DNA of 64,000 bases from Glutamicibacter sp. PS (lineage in GTDB: Bacteria; Actinomycetota; Actinomycetes; Actinomycetales; Micrococcaceae), in the NCBI GenBank assembly GCA_031317595.1, contig JANCMB010000001.1:2421610-2485609 (forward strand), in the 5' to 3' direction. The notes under the pieces were generated by a model. The model worked only from the letters and a program-made list of their open reading frames with translations. It was not told the origin of the DNA and made no database searches. Positions 16,429 through 25,308 of this stretch are shown piece by piece. Position numbers and translations under genes: made by a program. Positions within the stretch are counted from its first letter, which is position 1; each line of letters begins with the position of its first letter.

Positions 16429-19400
16429 CTAGATCAGCTCATCGCTAAGGTGGTTCGGGGTACCGAAGCGGTGCGCGGTGATGGATACGGCCTGCTCATG
16501 CAGGAACGGAAGCATTTCCACGCGGCCCGACCCGGTGACCGGCGAAGCGTAGACGGCCACATCTGGCTTGCCGTCGGTCGCCTCGGCCACCGCCGCGGCG
16601 GAGCCACCGATGAGACGGATCCGGGCGGCGGAGTCCGGTCCGGTCTTCGCGGCAAGGCCGGCGGCGCGGGCGGCGAATGCCTCGGCATCCTCGATCACCA
16701 CGGTCACCGAATGCTCACTCAACAGGTTACGTACCGTGCCCGGTAGCTCGGTGGAGCTGGAGAGCACGACCTGGGAACCTGCCTGCACACCGGCGGCGGT
16801 AACACGCAGAGCCTCGGCGATACCGTGCTCGCTGCTGGGCTGTTCGTAACGCACGGTGACGTCCATCGGGCGGTAGCGGAAGACGTTGCGTTCGGCCAAT
16901 AGTCCGGAACGGTCCTTCGCGGTATTGAACTCTTCGGCCCACCACTTGGCATCGCTGCCCATAGCGGCACGCAGCCAGGCTTCGTCCTCGGCCGGCAGTG
17001 CGGCGACCTCGAGCAGACGCTGGGCGAAGCCGGAGAGGGCGGCGGTTTCGGTCACCTCGGCATCGCGCCAGCTACCCATACCGATCAGGTAGTTCGGGCC
17101 ACCGGCCTTGGTACCGGCGCCAATGGCCGACTTCTTCCAGCCACCGAAGGGCTGACGCTGCACGATGGCCCCGGTGATTCCGCGGTTCACGTAGAGGTTA
17201 CCGGCGTGGATGTGCTCCAGCCAGTAGCCGATCTCATCGGCGTCCAGCGAGTGCAGGCCACTGGTCAGGCCGAAGTCGACCTCGTTGACCATCTCCACGG
17301 CTTCTTCCAGGGTCTCGGCGGTCATCACACCAAGGATCGGTCCGAAGTACTCGGTCAGGTGGTATTCGCTACCGCGCTTGACTCCATAGCGCACGCCCGG
17401 GGAGTACAACTTGCCCGAATCATCCAGGGCGCGAGGCTTCAGTTCCCAGCGCTCCCCCTCACCGAGGGTAGTCAGCCCGCGCATCAGCTTCTCGCCCGGC
17501 TTGTCGATAACCGGGCCCATCTGGGTTTCCGGATTCCACGGGTAACCGACCTTCAGCGACTTGACCGCGTCGATGAGCTGGCTGTTGAAACGGCGCGAGT
17601 CGGCCACGGAGCCAACGAGGATTACCAGCGAGGCGGCCGAGCACTTCTGTCCGGCGTGGCCGAAGGCAGATTGCACCACGTCCTTGGCGGCGAGATCCAG
17701 GTCGGCGTTCGGGGTCACGATCAGCGCGTTCTTGCCCGAGGTTTCCGCCAACAGCGGCAGATCCTTGCGGAAGGAGCGGAAGAGTTCCGCGGTCTCGTAG
17801 CCACCGGTGAGGATCAGGCGATCCACGCGCTCATCGGCTACGAGCTGCTTGCCCAGGTCGCGGTTGGCCACGAAGACCAGCTGCAGCACGTCCTTAGGGA
17901 CACCGGCATCCCACAGTGCCTGCACCATCATGGCGCCGATACGGGCCGCCTGGCTGGCCGGCTTGATGATCACGGCGGATCCGGCGGCCAGCGCGGAGAG
18001 CGTGGAACCGGCCGGGATCGCCATCGGGAAGTTCCACGGCGGAGTCACCAGGGTCAGCTTCGAGGGCACAAAGGTAGCACCGTCGACCTGCTCAAGTTCG
18101 CGGCCACGCTCGGCGTAGTAGTGCGCGAAGTCGATGGCCTCGGAAACTTCCGGGTCACCCTGGTCGATGGTCTTGCCGCACTCGGATCCCATGACCTCGA
18201 GCATCAACGCACGACGCTGCTCGAAGATGCGTCCGGCGTTGTGCAGGATTTCGGCGCGGCGATGCGCACCGAGCTCCTGCCAGGCTGCCGAAGCGTCCAC
18301 ACCCATGGCGATGGCTTCATCCAGTTCGCCGGCGCTGTCCAAGGTGTTGGCCTTGACCAGGTCGGCACCGAGGGTGGAGTTTTCCATCTTGGCGAGGATT
18401 TCGCGGCCCCAGGCACGGTTCGCGGCCAAATCCGGGTCGGTGTCCGGGGTGTTGAAGAAGGCACCTTCGCCGGCGGCCAAGGCGTCGACCTTAGCCTCGA
18501 TGATCTCGTCGCGGGCGCTGCGGTTCTGCACGCGGTTGGAGCTCGGCACCCGAGTGGTCAGCGCGGCCAGCGAGGAGCGGAAGCGGTTCTTCTCGCGCTC
18601 GAACAGGGCCTCGTTCTTTTCCAGTTCGAACACGGCCGACATGAAGTTCTCCTGGCTGGCGCCTTCCTCGAGGCGGCGAATCAGGTAGGCGATAGCCACG
18701 TCGAACTCGTTCGGGTGCACAACCGGGGTGTAGAGCAGGAGCTCACCGACGTCGCGGCGCACGGCTTCGGCCTGGCCGGTAGCCATACCGAGGAGCATTT
18801 CGAATTCGATGCCGTGTTGCACCCCGCGAGCCTTGGCCAGCAGCCAAGCCAACGCAATGTCGAACAGGTTGTGACCGGCAACGCCGATGCGAACGTTCTC
18901 CACGTGGCCCGGACGCAGCGAGTATTCAAGCACGGCCTTGTAGCTGGTGTCGGAATCCTGTTTGGTGCCCCAGGTGGCCAACGGCCAACCGTGGACGTCG
19001 GCTTCCATGGTTTCCATCGGCAGGTTGGCGCCCTTGACCACGCGGACCTTGATCGGGGCTCCTCCATCGGCCACGCGGGCGGCGGAGAATTCCTGCAGCT
19101 GGATCATCGCGCCCAGCGCGTCGGGCAGGTAGGCCTGCAGCACGATGCCGGCGGAGAGGTTCTTGAACTCCGGCAGCGAAAGGATCTTGGTGAATACGGC
19201 GATGGTGAGTTCAAGGTCCTTGAACTCTTCCATGTCCAGGTTGATGAACTTCTTCTTCGGGTGGTTGTTGGCCAGCTCGTAGAGCGGGCGCAACTTCTGA
19301 ACGATGTGCTCCACGGCTTCGTCGAAGGCCCAGTGATTATGCGGGGCCACGGTGGAGGAAACCTTGATGGAGACGTAATCCACGTCGTCACGCGCGAGCA

Positions 19401-19950
19401 GCTTCTTGGTGCCCTCTAGGCGGCGGGAAGCTTCGCCCTGGCCCAGAATGGCTTCGCCGAGCAGGTTCACGTTCAGGTTCACGCCCTCGCGCTTGATCTT
19501 GGCGATGGACTTGCCAAGCTTTGCGTCCGAGGCGTCAATGATCAGGTGCCCGACCATTTCGCGCAGCACCTTGCGGGCGATCGGTACGACCACGCCGGGC
19601 ATGATCGGCGCCATGGCGCCTCCCAACGCCACGGCCTTACGCATGTACCACGGCAGGAAGCCCGGTACCTTCGGAGCCAGAGCCTTCAGGTTGGCCGCGG
19701 CCACCTGTAGGTCCTCCGGGCGAATGACCCCATCGACGAAGCCGACGGTGAAGTCCAGTCCATTCGGGTCCTTCAGCACGCCAGCCAACCGGGCGCCCGA
19801 GGCGTCGGCGGGGATCTTGGCGGCTTCGGTGAGCCAATGGCGAACCAGTGCGATGGCCTCATCGGCCAACTCGGCGGGAGCGGTCAATGGGTTACCCTCG
19901 GCGTCGAGGGCCGGGGGAACGCTCTGGTTCTCAGCGGAGGTCGCGGACAA
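16429..19950 (-). CDS. putA: Bifunctional proline dehydrogenase / glutamate-semialdehyde dehydrogenase
   Basis: 1173 residues. Oxidises proline to glutamate in two steps. The FAD-dependent proline dehydrogenase barrel spans about 90-440 (RVVKGANLPMETMEA near 300, with SLRPGHVENVRIGVAGHN after it). The aldehyde dehydrogenase domain spans about 530-960, with the general-base Glu at about 736 (LAETSGKNALIV) and nucleophile Cys at about 770 (GHAGQKCSAAS). About 200 C-terminal residues form the extra domain of long PutA proteins. There is no N-terminal ribbon-helix-helix, so it does not regulate itself like E. coli PutA. Start is a TTG at 19950 with AAAGGTAGG seven bases before; no ATG is available in frame. 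A LysR regulator and putP lie divergently. Confidence 0.95.
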   Translation of the reverse strand: MSATSAENQSVPPALDAEGNPLTAPAELADEAIALVRHWLTEAAKIPADASGARLAGVLKDPNGLDFTVGFVDGVIRPEDLQVAAANLKALAPKVPGFLPWYMRKAVALGGAMAPIMPGVVVPIARKVLREMVGHLIIDASDAKLGKSIAKIKREGVNLNVNLLGEAILGQGEASRRLEGTKKLLARDDVDYVSIKVSSTVAPHNHWAFDEAVEHIVQKLRPLYELANNHPKKKFINLDMEEFKDLELTIAVFTKILSLPEFKNLSAGIVLQAYLPDALGAMIQLQEFSAARVADGGAPIKVRVVKGANLPMETMEADVHGWPLATWGTKQDSDTSYKAVLEYSLRPGHVENVRIGVAGHNLFDIALAWLLAKARGVQHGIEFEMLLGMATGQAEAVRRDVGELLLYTPVVHPNEFDVAIAYLIRRLEEGASQENFMSAVFELEKNEALFEREKNRFRSSLAALTTRVPSSNRVQNRSARDEIIEAKVDALAAGEGAFFNTPDTDPDLAANRAWGREILAKMENSTLGADLVKANTLDSAGELDEAIAMGVDASAAWQELGAHRRAEILHNAGRIFEQRRALMLEVMGSECGKTIDQGDPEVSEAIDFAHYYAERGRELEQVDGATFVPSKLTLVTPPWNFPMAIPAGSTLSALAAGSAVIIKPASQAARIGAMMVQALWDAGVPKDVLQLVFVANRDLGKQLVADERVDRLILTGGYETAELFRSFRKDLPLLAETSGKNALIVTPNADLDLAAKDVVQSAFGHAGQKCSAASLVILVGSVADSRRFNSQLIDAVKSLKVGYPWNPETQMGPVIDKPGEKLMRGLTTLGEGERWELKPRALDDSGKLYSPGVRYGVKRGSEYHLTEYFGPILGVMTAETLEEAVEMVNEVDFGLTSGLHSLDADEIGYWLEHIHAGNLYVNRGITGAIVQRQPFGGWKKSAIGAGTKAGGPNYLIGMGSWRDAEVTETAALSGFAQRLLEVAALPAEDEAWLRAAMGSDAKWWAEEFNTAKDRSGLLAERNVFRYRPMDVTVRYEQPSSEHGIAEALRVTAAGVQAGSQVVLSSSTELPGTVRNLLSEHSVTVVIEDAEAFAARAAGLAAKTGPDSAARIRLIGGSAAAVAEATDGKPDVAVYASPVTGSGRVEMLPFLHEQAVSITAHRFGTPNHLSDELI

Positions 19951-20288
19951 TTATGCGCCTACCTTTCTTTGCGTATTCGGGATCTGTGGCACCGGGGGCG
20001 TCTTGCGTGACTGGCGGGTTTCGATTGCCGTGCATGTGCCGTGCTGATGACCGGTATCCATCGTGGGCATCCCGGTTTTTCCTTGGCCATCAACTGCAAA
20101 GAAGCTGTGTGCTGATAAGAGTATGAACCCCATGCTAGGTTTAGGAAAAGTGAACAAACCTGAACGATTTCGTTCGGGATTGCTAAAGTGTTTGACCTAG
20201 GCGTGTTGCCCCGCGAAACTACGCCAAATTCGCGCTGTCGAAGCGCTAATTTTTGCCGGTCCGACTAGTAAAAAGAGGTATAGATCAC
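19951..20288. promoter_or_regulatory. Divergent putA / lysR control region
   Basis: 338 bases without a gene. At 20159-20178 lies an inverted repeat centred on GAACGA-TT-TCGTTC, flanked by CC and GG, a plausible LysR-type or other operator. At 20232-20246 a small hairpin GCGCT-GTCGA-AGCGC is followed by TAATTTTT, which looks like a weak terminator or attenuator ahead of the regulator gene. Both are inferred from sequence form only. Confidence 0.45.
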
Positions 20289-21197
20289 ATGCTGGAGTTA
20301 AGACGCCTCCGCCTCCTGCAGGAGCTGAGTGTCCGCGGAACTATTTCCGAGGTGGCGGACGTGCTGAGCTACTCACCCTCCTCGGTCTCGCAACAACTGA
20401 GTCTGCTCGAGGCCGAAGCCGGTGTTCCGCTTCTGCGTCGCGCCGGACGCACTCTGCAGTTAACCCCGCAAGCGCAGGTACTCGTGGCGCACACCGAACA
20501 GCTGCTGGATTCCATGGAACGCGCCGAGTCGGATCTGGCTGCCACCCTCTCTTCGGTGGCCGGAACGGTACGCCTCGCGGCCTTCCAGACCGCCATGCTG
20601 GCCATCATGCCTCCGGTCCTGACCCAACTGGCGATCGACCACCCCAATCTGCGAATAGAAATGACTCACCACGAGCCAGCCAAGGCAATGCGCGAAACCA
20701 GCGCGCGAAATTTCGACCTGGTGATCGCCGAGCAGTACCCCGCCCATGCCGCACCGCATTTCGAGAATCTGGATCGACGCACCCTGACTCACGACCCCTT
20801 GCGCCTGGCCCTGCCACCACAGGCCTCGGCGGCCAAGATCACCTCGCTCGCCCAGGCCTCCGGCATGCACTGGGTCATGGAGCCACGTGGCACCTCGAGC
20901 CGACACTTCGCCGAAGAGGCGTGCCGCACCGCAGGTTTCGAACCCGAGGTGCGGTATGAAACGGCCGATCTACAGGCACACGTACAGCTTGTCGAGTCGG
21001 GGCTGGCTGCCGCCTTCCTGCCCGACCTACTGACCGCGCACCGGCCCGAAGCAGTGGGTCGACGCCCGGCGCGGCTCGTGGATTTGCCCGGGGCACCGGT
21101 GCGTACGATCTTCACCGCAATGCGCCATTCCTCGGAGCGCTCCCCCGCCATCCAGGCGGTACGCGAAGAGATCCACAATCAGGTCACGAAATGGTAA
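20289..21197 (+). CDS. LysR-family transcriptional regulator, probable proline regulator
   Basis: 302 residues from the ATG at 20289, with GAGG ten bases before; an upstream frame start at 20253 has no ribosome binding site. N-terminal winged helix at 1-60 (LRLLQELSVRGTISEVADVL, SSVSQQLSLLEAEAGVPLLRR) and a periplasmic-binding-protein-like effector domain at about 88-295. Lying between putA and putP, it is the obvious candidate to control proline use, with proline or an intermediate as effector; this is inferred from position. Confidence 0.9.
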   Translation: MLELRRLRLLQELSVRGTISEVADVLSYSPSSVSQQLSLLEAEAGVPLLRRAGRTLQLTPQAQVLVAHTEQLLDSMERAESDLAATLSSVAGTVRLAAFQTAMLAIMPPVLTQLAIDHPNLRIEMTHHEPAKAMRETSARNFDLVIAEQYPAHAAPHFENLDRRTLTHDPLRLALPPQASAAKITSLAQASGMHWVMEPRGTSSRHFAEEACRTAGFEPEVRYETADLQAHVQLVESGLAAAFLPDLLTAHRPEAVGRRPARLVDLPGAPVRTIFTAMRHSSERSPAIQAVREEIHNQVTKW

Positions 21198-21299
21198 CGA
21201 AGTATCTCCCTCGGCGAGACATTCGCTGTGATTGGTGCCATAGTAGGTTCTCGCACACTTTTGCGGCGTGCCTCACGCTATCCGCCAACAGAGGGAATC

Positions 21300-22805
21300 A
21301 TGTCCGACTCCACATTCCAGATGATTGCGATTGTCATCTACATGGCCGCAATGCTCGGCATCGGCTACATCGCGTATAAGCGCACCAACGACATCGACGA
21401 CTACATGCTCGCCGGCCGTGGGCTCAAACCGTCGGTCGCGGCGCTGTCCGCCGGCGCCTCCGATATGTCCGGCTGGTTGCTCATGGGGCTACCCGGCGCC
21501 GTTTACCTCGGCGGCATGCACGCCGCCTGGATCGCCATCGGCCTGATCATCGGTGCCTGGCTGAACTGGAAGTTCGTCGCCCCACGGCTACGGTCCTACA
21601 CAGCGATCGCTCAAGAAGCCATTACGATTCCGAGCTACTTCGAAAAGCGTTTGAAGGACCGCTCGCACCTTTTGCGCATCACGTCCTCGCTGGTCATCTT
21701 GGCTTTCTTCACCTTCTATGTCTCTTCCGGCATGGTTGCGGCGGGCAAGTTCTTCGAATCCACCTTCGCGTGGCCGTATCTGTCGGGTCTGTTCTTCGTC
21801 GCCGGCATCACCTTGCTCTACACGCTCTTCGGAGGCTTCCTCGGTGCTTCGCTCACCGACATGGTCCAGGGCATTTTGATGTTCGCCGCATTGATTGCCG
21901 TGCCCGTTGTTGCGGCCTTCCGTGTTGGAGATATCTCCACATTGGGTCAACGCATCACCGATGCAAACCCGATCGCCTTCGATCTGTTTTCTTCCTTCCA
22001 CGATGCCAACGCATTCCTGGCCATCGTGGCCATCTTCTCCACCGCGGCCTGGGGATTCGGCTACTTTGGCCAGCCGCATATTCTGGTGCGCTTCATGGCG
22101 CTACGTACCCCAGGCGAAGCTAAAACCGCGCGCCGCATCGGTATCGGCTGGATGTTCCTGACCACGGTCGGCGCCGTGGTGACCGCCCTGGTGGGCATTG
22201 CGTACTTCGCGGACAAGCCGTTGGATAAGAGCAGCAGTGAAACCGTCTTCCTGTTGCTCTCGCAGGTCTTCTTCCACCCGTTCGTGGCCGGCCTGGTGTT
22301 GGCCGCGGTGCTCGCGGCCATTATGTCCACCATGTCCTCGCAGCTCGTGGTCTGTTCTTCGGCACTGGTCGAGGATCTGTACAACATTGCCGGTCGCAAG
22401 GCGAGCCAGAAGACTCTGGTGCTCATGGGCCGCGCGTGCGTGCTGATCATTGCGATTATCGCCGCGCTGCTCGCCTTGGACTCGAGTTCCTCCATCCTGA
22501 AGCTCGTGTCCTTTGCCTGGGCCGGATTCGGCGCCGCCTTCGGACCGATCGTGTTGCTGAGCCTCTACTGGCGTAAGCTCAGCGCCGTGGGCGCCTTCGC
22601 CGGCATGCTCACCGGCGCCGTAGTGGTCTTTGTGTGGGGCAATATTCCCGCACTGTCCGGGGCCATGTACGAAATTGTTCCGGGCTTCGCGCTGAACCTG
22701 CTGGTCACCTGGCTGGTCTCCAAGGCCACCTGGCGTGAAAACGCGACCATCGACGAGGAGTTCTCGGCTATGGAACGCGAAGTCAACGGGTCCGTGCGTG
22801 TCTAG
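21300..22805 (+). CDS. putP: Sodium/proline symporter
   Basis: 501 residues from the ATG at 21300 (AGAGGG before it). Thirteen membrane helices of the sodium:solute symporter fold. The YMLAGRGLKPSVAALSAGAS and DMSGWLLMGLPGA segments after helix 1 are the PutP signature, including the sodium-site serines; FGYFGQPHILVRFMA is also typical. Imports proline for PutA. It follows the LysR gene by about 100 bases on the same strand and ends at a strong terminator. Confidence 0.95.
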   Translation: MSDSTFQMIAIVIYMAAMLGIGYIAYKRTNDIDDYMLAGRGLKPSVAALSAGASDMSGWLLMGLPGAVYLGGMHAAWIAIGLIIGAWLNWKFVAPRLRSYTAIAQEAITIPSYFEKRLKDRSHLLRITSSLVILAFFTFYVSSGMVAAGKFFESTFAWPYLSGLFFVAGITLLYTLFGGFLGASLTDMVQGILMFAALIAVPVVAAFRVGDISTLGQRITDANPIAFDLFSSFHDANAFLAIVAIFSTAAWGFGYFGQPHILVRFMALRTPGEAKTARRIGIGWMFLTTVGAVVTALVGIAYFADKPLDKSSSETVFLLLSQVFFHPFVAGLVLAAVLAAIMSTMSSQLVVCSSALVEDLYNIAGRKASQKTLVLMGRACVLIIAIIAALLALDSSSSILKLVSFAWAGFGAAFGPIVLLSLYWRKLSAVGAFAGMLTGAVVVFVWGNIPALSGAMYEIVPGFALNLLVTWLVSKATWRENATIDEEFSAMEREVNGSVRV

Positions 22806-22829
22806 TTCGTAACGCACACCGCAACGATT

Positions 22830-22860
22830 CGGCCTCGGGGAGCAATCCCCGGGGCCGTTT
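22830..22860 (+). terminator. Rho-independent terminator of putP
   Basis: An 11-bp stem (22830-22840 with 22847-22857, one U-G pair) with a six-base AGCAAT loop is followed by TTT, 24 bases after the putP stop. Confidence 0.85.
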
Positions 22861-22911
22861 CGGTTCGTGCACAGTAGGCTAGGCAGTGGACCTACGATGA
22901 GGGATGGTGAC

Positions 22912-24330
22912 ATGCGATACCAGCTACCCGAGGCGCTGAATTCCTTCACGCGCACCGCTACACAATTTGTCGCGCTCGAACCCGATGCGGTTTTCGCCGT
23001 TGTCGGGGACCTGGCGCGCACCGGTGATTGGATGAAGAGCTTCAATGGCTTCGTGGTCCATGACGCCGGACATCTGGCCGGCAACAAGGTCGACCTCCTT
23101 CCCCCGGGACGCCTTTTTGGTCCACTCCACACCGCGACCGCCCCGTCCGGGTCGATTACCCGGCGCAACGAGCGCGAACGATTAGTGGAATTTACCCAGC
23201 CGCAGCCCGGCGGTCGAATGATCTTACGCTGGCAGGTGGCCGAGGAGTCCGGTGGAGCACGGTTATCCTTCACCGTGACGCTGTCCGGTCCAGGAACCAG
23301 CGTCTTCAAACTCACCGTGGCCAACGCCCTGTGCCGCGACTTCTCCGTGGCGGCCGCACGACTCTATCGGCTGTTGCCCTCCGCGGCTCGAACCTCAACC
23401 GGTGGCGAACACGTGGTCATTGCCGGGGGTCGTGGTTTCCTCGGGCGCAATCTTGCGGCCGATCTCCTCTGCCGCGGACACCAGGTTCGAGTACTCACCC
23501 GAAGCCTTGAGGAACACTTCCCAGCCGAGCAACTTCCCTGGGACGGTGCCCACTTAGGTCCGTGGGCTCATGCGCTCCACGGTGGAGTACACCTCATAAA
23601 TCTCGCCGGTGCCCGCGTGGATGTGGCCAATACGGCGGAGAATCTCGAACTTTTGCGCAACTCGCGGGTGCGCGCCACACACATTCTGGCCGAGGCAGCC
23701 GCTGCCGCGGAGCAGCCCTTGCGCACCTGGGTGCAGGCCAGCACCACCGCGATCTTCGGCGACGGGAAACAAAACCGCTACACCGAGCGGTCGACCCCAC
23801 CGCGCACGGCGGCCGAAGGTGCCCTCGACGAGATGACCGAAGTGGCCCGCGATTGGGAAGCGGCCTTCAACGATGCACGGATCAACGCCGAATCAAAGCA
23901 TATTGTGCGTACCTCGCTGGTGATGCACCCCGATGCCCCGCTACTGACCCCGTTGCAGACCCTAGTGCACACCGGAATGGGAGGTGCGCTCGGTAGCGGA
24001 GAACAGTGGATGAGTTGGATCAGCCTGCCAGACTGGCTGCGTCTTGTTCGCGCCCTGCTTGGGTTGGAGACTACGCACATCGAGGCCGAGCTGATTCATG
24101 CCGCCGCACCGCAACCGGTACGCAACGAGCAACTCATGCGGGTACTGCGCGAAGCCGCCGGATTGCCAGGACTTCCGGTCCCCGCCGCTCTCGCCACGCT
24201 AGGGGCCAAGGTTTTGGGCACCAACCCGCGTATCGCCCTCACCGGGCGTTACGTCACCAGTGAAGTGCTTACCCCCTCCGATTTCGCCGATACCACCTTG
24301 GCACAGGCGCTCGGGCTTGCGGCGAATTAG
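22912..24330 (+). CDS. TIGR01777-type NAD-dependent epimerase with N-terminal SRPBCC domain
   Basis: 472 residues from the ATG at 22912, preceded by GAGGGA; ATGs further upstream lack a ribosome binding site. Residues about 5-165 form an SRPBCC-like lipid/aromatic-binding domain. From about 172 a Rossmann-fold SDR begins with VVIAGGRGFLGRNLAADLL; QASTTAIFGDG and RTSLVMHPDAPLL follow the yfcH/DUF1731 pattern, and PVPAALATLGAKVLG near the C-terminus is the DUF1731 region. The fusion of cyclase-like and SDR domains is common in actinobacteria; the substrate is unknown. Its stop overlaps the convergent Lrp gene by four bases (TTAG). Confidence 0.85.
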   Translation: MRYQLPEALNSFTRTATQFVALEPDAVFAVVGDLARTGDWMKSFNGFVVHDAGHLAGNKVDLLPPGRLFGPLHTATAPSGSITRRNERERLVEFTQPQPGGRMILRWQVAEESGGARLSFTVTLSGPGTSVFKLTVANALCRDFSVAAARLYRLLPSAARTSTGGEHVVIAGGRGFLGRNLAADLLCRGHQVRVLTRSLEEHFPAEQLPWDGAHLGPWAHALHGGVHLINLAGARVDVANTAENLELLRNSRVRATHILAEAAAAAEQPLRTWVQASTTAIFGDGKQNRYTERSTPPRTAAEGALDEMTEVARDWEAAFNDARINAESKHIVRTSLVMHPDAPLLTPLQTLVHTGMGGALGSGEQWMSWISLPDWLRLVRALLGLETTHIEAELIHAAAPQPVRNEQLMRVLREAAGLPGLPVPAALATLGAKVLGTNPRIALTGRYVTSEVLTPSDFADTTLAQALGLAAN

Positions 24331-25280
24331 GCCAGTTTCCGACCACCGCGTTTGCGAGCCTGAACCACCATCGAGGTCTTCACCTGAGCGAGTTGATCGC
24401 CCCAGGTGGCGTGCGAAATGAAGCGATAGAGATCCGCCTGCGAACGCACCGTGACGTCGACGATGAGCTGGCAGTCGCCGGCCACGGCCGCGGCATAGCG
24501 CACCTCAGGGAGCGTGGCCAAGCGTTGCCCGAGTTCCTCGAGGTGGCGTGGTGAGGTCTGCACCCACAACAACGCCTCAACGGGGCGTTCCAGTAAGGCT
24601 GGTTCAACCAGCGCGCGGATACTCAGGTATTCGCTACGCAATAGCCACTCGAGGCGCCGTGAAACGGTGGATTCGCCGAGTTTGACCTGACGGGCAATGG
24701 ATTCAATGCTCGCCCGTCCATCCTGTGCGAGTGCCGCGATAATTTGTTCGTCCGTGCTGGAGAGCTCGTCGAAATCGTGCAAGGTGCGCGGGTCTCCGGT
24801 AAGTTCCGGAGCTAAGGCTTGGCGTTGAGCCTCGGTGAGATTCCCGGCCGTCCAGCCACGAATAGTTTTGAAGAACTTGAGGACCGGATAGGCCACATAC
24901 TGCCTCACCCCGGGGGTGGCCGGTAGCTGCAGGGTCAGCGTTTCGGTGATATCCCCGTCGTAACGCAGCTCGGCCACCACATCATTTTGACCGGTGACCA
25001 TGTAGCTGTAGCTTGTGTCGGCGCGTTGGGCTAGCGCCTCACAGGCTAACTGGGCTGTGCCTGGGGCGCATTTAAAGGCCACGATCATCGCAGAGGAGTG
25101 GTGCTGCAAGGCCGCGACGATCACCTTGCGATCGGCAAGCAGACTCGAGCCGTAGCGGGCCACGGTACGTTCGGGTTCACCGAGTACCGTGGCAATCTTG
25201 CGCCAGGTGGCCCGGCCATCGACCTGTAGCGCCGCAATAATATTGCGTTGCAGGTCATTCAGTTCCGGCTCCCGGGACAT
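24327..25280 (-). CDS. Tandem-domain Lrp/AsnC transcriptional regulator
   Basis: 317 residues from the ATG at 25280, which has AAAGG eight bases upstream; a GTG at 25289 would fall on that ribosome binding site. Two Lrp modules in one chain: helix-turn-helix at about 5-55 (LNDLQRNIIAALQVDGRATWRKIA) with a RAM/AsnC domain to about 145, then a second at about 172-315 (STDEQIIAALAQDGRASIESIA). Single-chain pseudodimers of this kind are common in actinobacteria. It lies 28 bases after the carboxyltransferase gene and probably ends that operon, so it is the likely regulator sensing an amino acid or acyl compound from the pathway. Confidence 0.9.
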   Translation of the reverse strand: MSREPELNDLQRNIIAALQVDGRATWRKIATVLGEPERTVARYGSSLLADRKVIVAALQHHSSAMIVAFKCAPGTAQLACEALAQRADTSYSYMVTGQNDVVAELRYDGDITETLTLQLPATPGVRQYVAYPVLKFFKTIRGWTAGNLTEAQRQALAPELTGDPRTLHDFDELSSTDEQIIAALAQDGRASIESIARQVKLGESTVSRRLEWLLRSEYLSIRALVEPALLERPVEALLWVQTSPRHLEELGQRLATLPEVRYAAAVAGDCQLIVDVTVRSQADLYRFISHATWGDQLAQVKTSMVVQARKRGGRKLA

Positions 25281-25308
25281 GCGTTTCACCTTTCACCACC
25301 ACAGCGTG

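Noticed and set aside
17206-19419. A 737-codon open frame antisense to putA
   Set aside because: It mirrors the putA codon pattern, has no ribosome binding site and is rich in His, Gly, Val and Gln without domain character; a typical GC-rich shadow frame.
22101-23324. A 407-codon minus-strand frame over the 3' end of putP and the epimerase gene
   Set aside because: Crosses two well-supported genes and the putP terminator, low-complexity content, no start signal.
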